DNA of 25,354 bases from an uncultured Clostridia bacterium. GTDB lineage: Bacteria > Bacillota > Clostridia > TANB77 > CAG-508. Positions within the stretch are counted from its first letter, which is position 1; each line of letters starts with the position of its first letter. A model generated the notes under the pieces. It searched no databases. It had not been told where the DNA came from and worked only from the letters and a program-made list of their open reading frames with translations. Below are positions 1-7,005 of the stretch, piece after piece. The stretch covers positions 1-25,354 of the forward strand of contig CAKPHG010000009.1 in NCBI GenBank assembly GCA_934157035.1. Direction: 5' to 3'. A program made the position numbers and the translations under genes.

Positions 1-62
1 TTAAATATTGCTACATCATTGGGTAATGGATAAATACTGTCTGATTTTATTGTTGGTAACAT
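1..62 (-). CDS. 5' end of an unidentified protein, cut by the window edge
   Basis: An ATG at 62 on the minus strand opens a frame that runs off the left edge without a stop, giving about 20 residues that begin MLPTIKSDSIYPLP. A good ribosome binding site (AGGAGA) lies about 9 bases upstream of the ATG, which is the main support. The fragment has no recognisable motif, so no function is proposed. The gene is transcribed away from the small-peptide locus that follows. Confidence 0.45.
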   Translation of the reverse strand, partial: MLPTIKSDSIYPLPNDVAIF

Positions 63-188
63 ATACTTTGTTCTCCTATTACTACTAATAAATACATATT
101 AAAGTAAGCGATAACTTACTATTTTTCTAACTAATTACTAAATTGTAATTTATGTTTATGATATTCAATATAATTTTTTCATATTTTC

Positions 189-218
189 TTGACTTTATTA
201 CTATAATTAGAGTATAAT
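189..218 (+). promoter_or_regulatory. sigma-A-type promoter for a short plus-strand RNA
   Basis: TTGACT at 189-194 and a perfect TATAAT at 213-218 are separated by 18 bases. The expected transcription start is near 225. No open reading frame with a ribosome binding site follows, and a strong terminator lies only about 45 bases further on, so the product is probably a small untranslated RNA. Confidence 0.7.
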
Positions 219-224
219 AAAAAT

Positions 225-315
225 AGGAAATGACAATTCCGTTAGATACGGTTTTGCCGGAATAGATTTAAATAAACCATTCGTTTCCGTCAAAAGTAGA
301 ATGGTTTATTTTTTA
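225..315 (+). ncRNA. candidate antisense RNA (antitoxin of a type I toxin-antitoxin pair)
   Basis: The predicted transcript is about 90 nt long, from the promoter at 189-218 to the terminator at 271-310. Its first half can fold through ATTCCG pairing with CGGAAT. It converges on, and overlaps the 3' end of, the minus-strand gene at 313-426 that encodes a tiny hydrophobic peptide. This is the arrangement of the Fst/par type of type I toxin-antitoxin loci, where toxin mRNA and RNA antitoxin meet at a shared terminator. No sequence similarity to a named RNA family is claimed; the assignment rests on layout, promoter and terminator. Confidence 0.5.
271..310. terminator. shared intrinsic terminator between small RNA and small membrane peptide gene
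   Basis: A perfect 12-base stem (AATAAACCATTC at 271-282, GAATGGTTTATT at 299-310) encloses a 16-base loop. A T-rich tract follows on the plus strand. On the minus strand the tail is poorer, so toxin mRNA might read further into the small RNA region and extend the complementarity. Confidence 0.75.
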
Positions 316-426
316 TTTATGTAGTTGCTTATCTACCCAGTTCTTATACAGAACTGACATCAAGGCAACGTTTAATGTTAAAGATAATATCAATGATATT
401 ACAAAAAATAGTATCACTTTAACCAT
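313..426 (-). CDS. 37-residue single-span membrane peptide, toxin-like
   Basis: ATG at 426 and TAA at 313-315 give 37 residues. The peptide begins MVKVILFFVISLILSLTL, has one uninterrupted hydrophobic segment (about residues 3-27), then a polar, lysine-containing tail ending VDKQLHK. A G-rich ribosome binding site (AAAGGCGGGTGGTG) precedes the ATG, and a promoter at 511-539 gives an approximately 80-base leader. In the leader, GCCACC (473-468) can pair with GGTGGT of the ribosome binding site (436-431), which could hide it. Small size, one membrane span, a structured leader and a converging RNA resemble type I toxins that damage the membrane. It is not a family member I can name; an ordinary small membrane protein is the alternative. 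Confidence 0.6.
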   Translation of the reverse strand: MVKVILFFVISLILSLTLNVALMSVLYKNWVDKQLHK

Positions 427-510
427 AAACACCACCCGCCTTTCCTACGATGAATCGTATAATATTTGGTGGCAAAACCGTTCCACTAATTATCAATTTT
501 CTATGTTATT

Positions 511-539
511 ATTCTACAATATTATTTTTGATTTGTCTA
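511..539 (-). promoter_or_regulatory. promoter of the small membrane peptide gene
   Basis: On the minus strand, TAGACA (539-534) and TAGAAT (516-511) are spaced by 17 bases. Transcription would begin near 504 and leave a leader of about 80 bases before the ATG at 426. Confidence 0.55.
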
Positions 540-712
540 CAACATTTACAAATTCTTACAATTTGTTCTAAACAAAAAATCTCTCTTCGTTTTTATTTTG
601 CCACTTATCCTTCTACCTCTAATTTCTCTTTTTTTATAAATTAATTTTTTAAGTTCGTCCCTAAAAATTACTTTTTTTAGGCATTTTACTTTATTTTCTA
701 AATAAAAAGTAG

Positions 713-718
713 TATAAT
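713..718 (+). promoter_or_regulatory. -10 element of the leuS promoter
   Basis: A perfect TATAAT stands 40 bases before the leuS ATG; the -35 region is poor (TTTATT at 690-695 with 17 bases between). The leader after the predicted start near 725 is only about 33 bases long, so there is no room for a T-box riboswitch. The remainder of 540-690 is AT-rich with no gene; a small CCTAAAAA/TTTTTAGG inverted repeat lies near 663-680. Confidence 0.5.
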
Positions 719-757
719 GATTTTGTTATTTATAGAGATAAGAAAGGATGATTATAG

Positions 758-3173
758 ATGGCTTATAATTTTACAGAAATTGAAAAAAAATGGCAAAAAT
801 ATTGGGATAAACATGAGTCTTTTAAAGCTATTACAGGCGATAAAAAAGATCCATATTATATATTAGTTGAATTTCCTTATCCTTCAGGTGCTGGTCTTCA
901 TGTTGGACATGTAAGAAGTTATACAGCACAAGATGCACTTGCTAGAATGAAAAGAATGCAAGGTTATAATGTTTTATATCCAATGGGTTGGGATGCTTTT
1001 GGTGCTCCTGCTGAGCAATATGCAATTAAAAATCATATTCACCCAAAAGAGGCTGTTAAAGAAAATATTCATACATTTAAGGGTCAAATGAAAAATTTAG
1101 GTTTCTCTTTTGACTGGTCAAGAGAATTTTCTACAACAGACCCTGAATATTATAAATGGACTCAATGGCAATTTTTACAATTTTACAAACATGGTATGGC
1201 TTACAAGGATACTATTCGGAGTTAACTGGTGCCCTACTTGTAAAACAGTTTTATCTAATGAAGATGCAGCTGGTGGAGTTTGTGAAAGATGTGGAAGCCC
1301 TGTTGAACAAAGAGAAAAATCTCAATGGATGCTTAGAATGAGCGACTATTCAGAAGATTTATTAAAAGGTCTAGATGATACAAACTTTGCTCCTAGAGTA
1401 AAACTTGGACAAATTAACTGGATTGGTAAATCTACTGGTGTTGAACTTGATGTTAAAATTGCAGGTGGTGGAAGTTTCTCTATTTTCACAACTTGTATTG
1501 AAACTGTATATGGTATTACATTCTTTGTTATTGCTCCAGACGGAAAATTAATTAAAGAATTAATGCCAAGAGTTACAAATAAAGAAGAAGTTGAAGCTTA
1601 CATTGCAGAAACTGCTAAAAAATCTAGCATGGATAGAACAGAGTTAAATAAAGGTAAAACAGGTTGCAAGGTTGAAGGTGTTATGGCTATTAACCCTATC
1701 AATGGCAAAGAAGTTCCTATTTTCTTAGGAGATTTCGTCTTAGGAGATTATGGTACTGGCGCTGTTATGGCTGTTCCTTCTCATGACCAAAGAGATTTTG
1801 AATATGCTAAAGAGCATAACCTAGATATGATTCAAGTTATAGATGGTAGAGAAACTGAAAGTTCTGCTTTTGAAAAACAAGATTATTTAGGTAAAGGATG
1901 TAAATTAATAAATTCTGAAGAATTTACTGGTTTAACAGTTGAAGAAGCTAAAACTGCTATTACTGATAAATTAGTTAACATGGGAATTGCAAGAAAAGTA
2001 AATAATTATAAAATGAGAGATTGGATTTTCTCTCGTCAAAGATTCTGGGGAGAGCCTATTCCAATGATTTATTGTGAAAAATGTGGATGGAAGCCTATGG
2101 CAGAGGAAGATTTACCTTTACTACTTCCAGATGTTGCAGAATATGAACCTACTGAAAATGGTGAAAGTCCTCTTGCAAATATTAAAGATTGGGTTAATAC
2201 GACTTGTCCTTGCTGTGGAGGACCTGCAAAAAGAGAAACAGATACAATGCCTAACTGGGCAGGTTCTAGCTGGTATTTCTTAAGATTTATGGATGCTCAT
2301 AATGATAAAGAATTTGCATCTATGGATGCTATGAAATATTGGAGAAGAGTTGATTGGTACAATGGTGGTATGGAACATACTGCTCGTCACCTACTTTATG
2401 CAAGATTTTGGGTTCAATTCCTTTACAATATAGGCTTAGTTCCTAATAAAGAAATGATTTGGACTAGAGTTAGCCATGGTATGGTTTTAGGTTCAAATAA
2501 TGAAAAAATGAGTAAGTCTAAAGGAAATGTTATTAACCCTGATGATATAGTTAGAGAATATGGTGCAGATACTTTAAGACTTTATGAAATGTTTATGGGT
2601 GACTATACTCAAGACGCTCCTTGGAGCACAGATTCTTTAAAAGGATGCAAACGTTTTATAGATAAAATTATTCGTTTGAAAGATAAAGTTGTAGATGGAG
2701 AAAATTATTCTCCAAAATTAGAATCTTTAATTCATAAGACTATTAAAAAGGTACAAACAGACTTAACTACTATGGCGTATAATACAGCAGTATCAAGCTT
2801 AATGATTTTAGCAAATAGCTATGATGAACAAGAAAATATAACTAAAGCAGATTATAAATTATTATTAACATTGTTAAACCCTATCGCACCACATGTTACA
2901 GAAGAGCTAAATGAAGAGTTAGGTTTTAAACCTATTTGTGAATCTGCTTGGCCTGTATATGACGAAGCAAAAACAATTGATAATGAAATTGAACTTCCTG
3001 TACAATTTAATGGTAAATTAAAAGCTACAGTTACTGTCCCTATGAACGCAGATGAGGAAATTGTAAAAGATATAATCCACAAAAATGAAACAATCTGTGG
3101 ATTACTTGAAGGAAAAACAATTGTTAAAGAAATTTATGTTAAAAATAAAATTTATAATATTGTCGTAAGATAA
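758..3173 (+). CDS. leuS: leucyl-tRNA synthetase, interrupted by a +1 frameshift
   Basis: This class I aminoacyl-tRNA synthetase charges tRNA-Leu in the cytoplasm. The start at 758 has AAAGGA nine bases upstream. The HIGH-type motif is HVGH at residues 48-51, KMSKS lies near residue 583, and the CP1 editing insertion includes VPSHDQRD. The zero frame stops at 1225, but the family sequence continues in the +1 frame: residues ending AYKDTI join GVNWCPTCK if one base (C1217) is skipped. The joined product is about 804 residues, normal for a bacterial LeuRS. The usual editing motif TTRPDT reads TTCIET here. The disrupted codon is CGG, absent in-frame from the rest of the gene. Identity is certain; whether the break is real, decoded or a sequence error is open. 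Confidence 0.95.
1217..1220 (+). other. +1 frameshift site CGGA in leuS
   Basis: Zero-frame codons read ATT CGG AGT TAA (1214-1225). Skipping C1217 gives ATT, GGA, GTT, AAC, TGG and returns to the LeuRS sequence VNWCP. The zero-frame stop comes two codons after CGG. AAGGA at 1205-1209, seven bases upstream, resembles a ribosome binding site and might stimulate shifting, although the other two sites lack an obvious counterpart. Confidence 0.6.
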
Positions 3174-3208
3174 TCTTTATTTCTTTTTAAATACAATACT
3201 TTAAAATA

Positions 3209-3244
3209 AAATCTCGGTAAGAGTAATAACTCCTATCGAGATTT
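3209..3244. terminator. bidirectional terminator between leuS and pyrF
   Basis: AAATCTCG (3209-3216) pairs with CGAGATTT (3237-3244), with an inner GAGT/ACTC extension. The T-rich flank is better on the minus strand, where it ends pyrF, but the hairpin also follows leuS. Confidence 0.65.
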
Positions 3245-3263
3245 CGTTTTACTTATTTACAAA

Positions 3264-4232
3264 TTAACAGATTCTCATGCCATAATATTTGTTAATTGCC
3301 TGATTAATTTCTTCTGTTGCACGGATGGCTTCTGCTCTTGCTGCATCTGCCCACGTTTCTTCTGAAAACTTATCTTTCCAGCATTCCTTCTTGTAGGCAT
3401 TCATAATTCCTCTAGAGGAATTTATGATAGCACCTAATCCGTCAATGTCAAAATTAACTGCTACATCATAAGCTGTTGCGCCCTGTGCTCCATAACCAGG
3501 AACTAAGAAGAATGTTTTTCCCATATCATTAACTAAGTTTTCTGCTTGCTCAGGATGGGTTGCTCCTACTACTGCTCCTACCATTGGATACTCATCAGGT
3601 ATAATAATACCTTCACCAAAACTTTCAGAATCAATTTCCTTCATCCATTCAAGAACTAAGTCTGCTACTGCCTCATAAACCTTTCGTCCATCTTTCAGCT
3701 CCAAGTCCTGAATTTCTGCTGAAGATTTGTTAGAAGTTTTAACAAGAACAAATACGCCCTTTCCATTTTCCTTTGCCAACTTTAAGAACGGCATTACTCC
3801 GTCTGTTCCAAAGTAAGGGTTAATGGTAATTGCATCAAAAGGCATACCTGCTGCCAAAAACGCCTGTGCATATGCTTCTGAAGTAGAGCCAATATCTGCC
3901 CGCTTAAGGTCACCAATAACAAATAATCCTTTTTCTCTTGCATAGGAAGCAATCTCTAAATACAAGTCTTCCAGATGCTCTCTTTCAAAGAACGCGCTGT
4001 TAATTTTAACTGCAGGAACAATGTCTGCTACAGCATCGATGTACTTCTCGCAATACTTGTAGATGATTTGTGAAAAGTCTTCCATATTCTCTTCACCTTT
4101 TTCATCATCCCAGCAAAACTCCTTCTTAAATGCATCCGGGATATCTTCCCATTTGACATCTAAGCCTGCACATATCCGGCTGTTTTTTTCAACAATCAAC
4201 TCATTTAATAACTGCATTGCATTTTTTTCCAT
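3264..4232 (-). CDS. pyrF: orotidine 5'-phosphate decarboxylase
   Basis: The product converts OMP to UMP, the last step of pyrimidine synthesis. At 322 residues it fits the longer subfamily-2 OMP decarboxylases. The catalytic motif GDLKRADIG (residues 107-115) supplies the Asp-Lys-Asp set, and PYFGTDG, VVGATHPEQ and VPGYGAQGAT follow in order. The start at 4232 has AGAAAGGA upstream and its own promoter. The gene stands alone, without other pyr genes. Its codon use differs from nearly all neighbours: it is richer in G and C and uses CGG twice for arginine (R19 and R111, the latter inside the active-site motif), as well as CCG. I infer horizontal transfer or a different mutational history. Confidence 0.93.
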   Translation of the reverse strand: MEKNAMQLLNELIVEKNSRICAGLDVKWEDIPDAFKKEFCWDDEKGEENMEDFSQIIYKYCEKYIDAVADIVPAVKINSAFFEREHLEDLYLEIASYAREKGLFVIGDLKRADIGSTSEAYAQAFLAAGMPFDAITINPYFGTDGVMPFLKLAKENGKGVFVLVKTSNKSSAEIQDLELKDGRKVYEAVADLVLEWMKEIDSESFGEGIIIPDEYPMVGAVVGATHPEQAENLVNDMGKTFFLVPGYGAQGATAYDVAVNFDIDGLGAIINSSRGIMNAYKKECWKDKFSEETWADAARAEAIRATEEINQAINKYYGMRIC

Positions 4233-4292
4233 GCTTTTTTCCTTTCTAGTCCAATCTGAACTTTGAAATCTCTACTTTTAGTTACGTTATTC

Positions 4293-4321
4293 ATTATATA
4301 ATATTTTTCTTATTTTTTCAA
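4293..4321 (-). promoter_or_regulatory. pyrF promoter
   Basis: On the minus strand TTGAAA (4321-4316) and a perfect TATAAT (4298-4293) are 17 bases apart, about 60 bases before the pyrF ATG. Confidence 0.7.
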
Positions 4322-4344
4322 TGTTTTTATGTTAATTTTATACT

Positions 4345-4379
4345 AAAAATCCCAAAGGACATAAGCCTTTGGGATTTTT
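4345..4379. terminator. strong terminator downstream of the 122-residue unknown gene
   Basis: A perfect 14-base stem (AAAAATCCCAAAGG and CCTTTGGGATTTTT) has a seven-base loop. It lies just after the stop of the gene at 4388-4756 and just before the pyrF promoter, which insulates the two minus-strand genes. Confidence 0.85.
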
Positions 4380-4387
4380 CTTCTATT

Positions 4388-4756
4388 TTAAATTCTCTTC
4401 TTCAGTTCTGTTATTGGAGACTCAGATTCTAATATTTGCTTTATTTCAAAGTATTTCATATCTTCAAAAGCCTCTGCAAGTGTTTCTGCTGAATACCTAA
4501 GCAGTAAATCATCAAGAGAAAAAATTAAACATTCTTCCTTTATAATACTTTCCTCTCTTGCAACACAAAGTGTATTTTTTCGTATACAATATATTTGCGC
4601 TAGTAAAATAGCAATACTATCCTTGCTTTCATCTGTTACACTTGCTATTTCTTCTATGATGTGAGTTTCTACTTCTATTGTCTCTTCCGTTCTTAAATCT
4701 CTTACAAGATAAAAGCTTTTTCTCCGAATCTCAATCATAAAATTTTGTGTATACAT
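4388..4756 (-). CDS. unknown 122-residue soluble protein
   Basis: I do not recognise this protein. The start chosen is ATG at 4756, with GGAGG seven bases upstream; a TTG two codons earlier lies too close to the binding site. The protein begins MYTQNFMIEIRRKSFYLVRD, is rich in Glu, Ile and Leu, has no membrane span or signal peptide, and ends ITELKKRI. It has its own promoter and terminator, so it is monocistronic. Codon 11 is CGG in the context ATT CGG AGA, nearly identical to the leuS frameshift site, but here the zero frame continues to a full-length product and the +1 frame ends after seven codons. Codon use (CTG, AAG, CGG) is somewhat richer in G and C than the neighbours, as in pyrF. 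Confidence 0.65.
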   Translation of the reverse strand: MYTQNFMIEIRRKSFYLVRDLRTEETIEVETHIIEEIASVTDESKDSIAILLAQIYCIRKNTLCVAREESIIKEECLIFSLDDLLLRYSAETLAEAFEDMKYFEIKQILESESPITELKKRI

Positions 4757-4788
4757 ACACAAACCTCCATATAGTTTTTATGCTTTAT

Positions 4789-4817
4789 ATTATACCACTT
4801 AACATAAATAAAATCAA
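4789..4817 (-). promoter_or_regulatory. promoter of the 122-residue unknown gene
   Basis: TTGATT (4817-4812) and TATAAT (4794-4789) are 17 bases apart, with a TGG extension before the -10. The plus-strand 15-mer TTATATTATACCACT here (4785-4799) recurs exactly in the ldh promoter (5828-5842). Confidence 0.7.
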
Positions 4818-4835
4818 TCTTTTGTTTAAATTTAT

Positions 4836-5795
4836 TTACTCTTCAATTATTTTCTCTATAGAGTCTTTCCTCATTTGTTTTATTATTTTACAGCTATTAT
4901 CTAATTTTTCCTGTTCTTCTTTATTTAACTCTAATTCTAAAAGTTCTCTTACACCATTTTCATTTATAATTGCTGGAACTCCTATATATACATCGTCTTG
5001 TCCGTATTTTCCATTTTCCAAGTAAGTTGATACTGTAAGTACAGAGTTTTCGTTATCTAATATTGCTCTTACTAATCTATTTAAAGACATTCCTATTCCA
5101 TAGTATGTTGCTTTTTTCCTTTCAATTATTTCATAAGCTGCGTTTACAACATTTTTATGAATTTTATCTAAATCTTCCATAGGATGATTTCCGTCTTTCA
5201 TAATATCTATTATACTTTTGCATCCTACATATGCGTGTTTCCATGGAACAAAAGATGAATCTCCATGTTCTCCCATTATATATGCATGAACATTTTTGCT
5301 AGAAACTTTTAAATAGTCTGCTATCATATAACGAAGTCTTGCTGTATCTAATACAGTACCGGATCCAATTACTTTATTTTTAGGTAGCCCTGATACTTTA
5401 TATACAACATACGCCATTAAATCTACTGGATTACTTGCTACTATAATAACTCCATTAAATCCACTAGCCATAATATTTTTTGTAATATCTTTTACTATTT
5501 TTGTATTTACCTCTGCAAGTTCTAGTCTTGTTTGACCTCCTTGTTTTTGTGCTACGCCAGCTGTAATTACTACTATTTCAGCATCTTTACATTCACTATA
5601 ATTTCCTGCTTTTATAACCATTTTTTGTGGTGCAAAAGGAAGTCCATGAGATAAATCCATTTCCTCGCCTATTGTTTTTTCTTTATCAATGTCTATTAAA
5701 ATAAGTTCTTCTATTCCACCTCTATTTAACATTGAATATGCCATACTCATTCCTACAAATCCTGTTCCTACTAAAACTATCTTTCCTTTTTTCAT
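4836..5795 (-). CDS. ldh: L-lactate dehydrogenase
   Basis: The enzyme reduces pyruvate to L-lactate with NADH, which regenerates NAD in fermentation. At 319 residues it matches the family. The Rossmann motif is GTGFVG (10-15). Gln83 in VAQKQGGQTR is the lactate- rather than malate-specificity position, Arg90 is the mobile-loop arginine, Asp150 and Arg153 lie in LDTARLR, and the catalytic His177 lies in GEHGDSS. The ATG at 5795 is preceded by AAAGGAAG. It is flanked by its own promoter and the upstream gene's terminator, so it is probably transcribed alone. I see no clear terminator right after its stop; the next element is the promoter of the following gene. No operator for a redox regulator could be identified with confidence. 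Confidence 0.95.
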   Translation of the reverse strand: MKKGKIVLVGTGFVGMSMAYSMLNRGGIEELILIDIDKEKTIGEEMDLSHGLPFAPQKMVIKAGNYSECKDAEIVVITAGVAQKQGGQTRLELAEVNTKIVKDITKNIMASGFNGVIIVASNPVDLMAYVVYKVSGLPKNKVIGSGTVLDTARLRYMIADYLKVSSKNVHAYIMGEHGDSSFVPWKHAYVGCKSIIDIMKDGNHPMEDLDKIHKNVVNAAYEIIERKKATYYGIGMSLNRLVRAILDNENSVLTVSTYLENGKYGQDDVYIGVPAIINENGVRELLELELNKEEQEKLDNSCKIIKQMRKDSIEKIIEE

Positions 5796-5831
5796 ATATA
5801 TTTTACTTCCTTTCTTTTGAATTTCTATTAT

Positions 5832-5861
5832 ATTATACCACTAATTTAAAATATATAACAA
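5832..5861 (-). promoter_or_regulatory. ldh promoter
   Basis: TTGTTA (5861-5856) and TATAAT (5837-5832) are spaced by 18 bases, with TGG immediately before the -10 element. The start would lie about 30 bases upstream of the ldh ATG. Confidence 0.65.
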
Positions 5862-5896
5862 AAAATACAACCTAATTTCTAAATTAAGTTGTATTT
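5862..5896 (-). terminator. terminator of the coiled-coil protein gene
   Basis: AAAATACAAC pairs with GTTGTATTTT, and after one mismatch TAATTT pairs with AAATTA. It lies directly after the stop at 5903, and minus-strand transcripts end in a U-rich tail. Confidence 0.7.
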
Positions 5897-5902
5897 TCTA
5901 TT

Positions 5903-6844
5903 TTAATTATATATGTAATTTAATATTTGAGAAGTATATACTGGTTCTTTCTCTTGAACTACTTGTTTTCTAAATAATGATGCAAATAAATTAATTTTCT
6001 CCCTTTTAGCTATTTCTTTTTCTAGTTTTTCTTCATAAGCATAAACTTTATAATTTAGTTCTCTTATTTGCCTATCTTTTTCTTCTAGTTCTTTCATATA
6101 TTTATTTCTTTCCTCTAACAAATTACTAATTGTATGTTTATTTTCCTGCTTATACATTTTTACTATCTCGTCTTTTATTTGATTTAATTGCATTTGGTTT
6201 TGTTCTTGTATATATTCTATTTTTTCTTCTATTGAATTTTGTGCTCTTATAATCCTTTGTTCAGATTCTTTTTGTTTAGAAATTATATTATGTTCTATGT
6301 TACTATTTGCATCTAAAAAAGTTTTTTCCAATTTTTCTGAAGCTTGTTCATAATTTTCTAACAACTTATTTTTAGCTGTAATTTGAGCCTCTACTATTCT
6401 TCTTTCTGCTTCTAATTGTGAATTTGTTAATTTTTCTATTACATTTTCTCTAATATTTTCATTTACTCTTTTTGTTTGCTCTTTATTTTGTTTTTGAATA
6501 CTATTAGCTAACTCTGCTTTTAACTCTTCATTATTAGTTGACACAGTTTTAAAAATGAAATCTAGATTTTTAGAATTTATTTCTAGCTTCTCATTCATTT
6601 CTCTAAATCTATTATTAATATTAGCTTCAATTTGATTTTCGTTTTCTTTCTTTTTGGTCACTACTCTACTTACTTTATATAAGTGATTTGCTTTTTGCTT
6701 ATTTCCTACATAATCATATTCACTCTTCTTTTTATCTGCTAAATTTTCTTTTGCAGATTCTAGTAATTTTTTTACTTTTTCACTTTGATTTTCGTAAGCT
6801 TCATTGATACTGTTATTTATTTTTTCCTTTTCAATATTATTCAT
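5903..6844 (-). CDS. cytoplasmic coiled-coil protein of unknown function
   Basis: The product has 313 residues, overwhelmingly Glu, Lys, Gln, Asn and Ile, with long heptad-like stretches from about residue 80 to 285. There is no signal peptide or membrane span. A short, less charged C-terminal tail contains LFASLFRKQ and ends SQILNYIYN. ATG at 6844 is preceded by AGGTGGTG. It has its own promoter and terminator, and is divergent from the HExxH protein gene with only 161 bases between. Coiled coils of this composition occur in structural, partition and phage-tail proteins, so no function is proposed. Confidence 0.75.
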   Translation of the reverse strand: MNNIEKEKINNSINEAYENQSEKVKKLLESAKENLADKKKSEYDYVGNKQKANHLYKVSRVVTKKKENENQIEANINNRFREMNEKLEINSKNLDFIFKTVSTNNEELKAELANSIQKQNKEQTKRVNENIRENVIEKLTNSQLEAERRIVEAQITAKNKLLENYEQASEKLEKTFLDANSNIEHNIISKQKESEQRIIRAQNSIEEKIEYIQEQNQMQLNQIKDEIVKMYKQENKHTISNLLEERNKYMKELEEKDRQIRELNYKVYAYEEKLEKEIAKREKINLFASLFRKQVVQEKEPVYTSQILNYIYN

Positions 6845-6863
6845 AATAACACCACCTATCTAT

Positions 6864-6892
6864 ATTTTAACATATTTGCCGTTTTTTAGCAA
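6864..6892 (-). promoter_or_regulatory. promoter of the coiled-coil protein gene
   Basis: TTGCTA (6892-6887) and TAAAAT (6869-6864) are 17 bases apart, 20 bases before the start codon at 6844, so the leader is very short. Confidence 0.5.
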
Positions 6893-6969
6893 CCTTTTAT
6901 GTAAATTTTGTAACTAAACTGTAACACAATTTTAATACATCTGTTATTCCAAGTTTTTAATAATTACTT

Positions 6970-6975
6970 TATAAT
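6970..6975 (+). promoter_or_regulatory. -10 element of the HExxH protein gene
   Basis: A perfect TATAAT lies 31 bases before the ATG at 7006. The -35 position (TTCCAA at 6947-6952) matches poorly, so expression may be weak or need an activator. Confidence 0.4.
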
Positions 6976-7005
6976 ATATTTACTAATTTGTAAGGAGATA
7001 ATTTA

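Noticed and set aside
450..644. 64-residue plus-strand reading frame
   Set aside because: It lacks a ribosome binding site, lies over the promoter and leader of the minus-strand peptide gene, and has the composition of random AT-rich DNA.
655..682. TAGGGACG-like piece near 655-670 as a second copy of the 8093 repeat
   Set aside because: Only about eight bases match, too few to call a copy.
4722..4729. ATT CGG AGA in the 122-residue gene as a fourth frameshift
   Set aside because: The zero frame gives the full-length product and the +1 frame stops after seven codons, so there is no sign of a shift.
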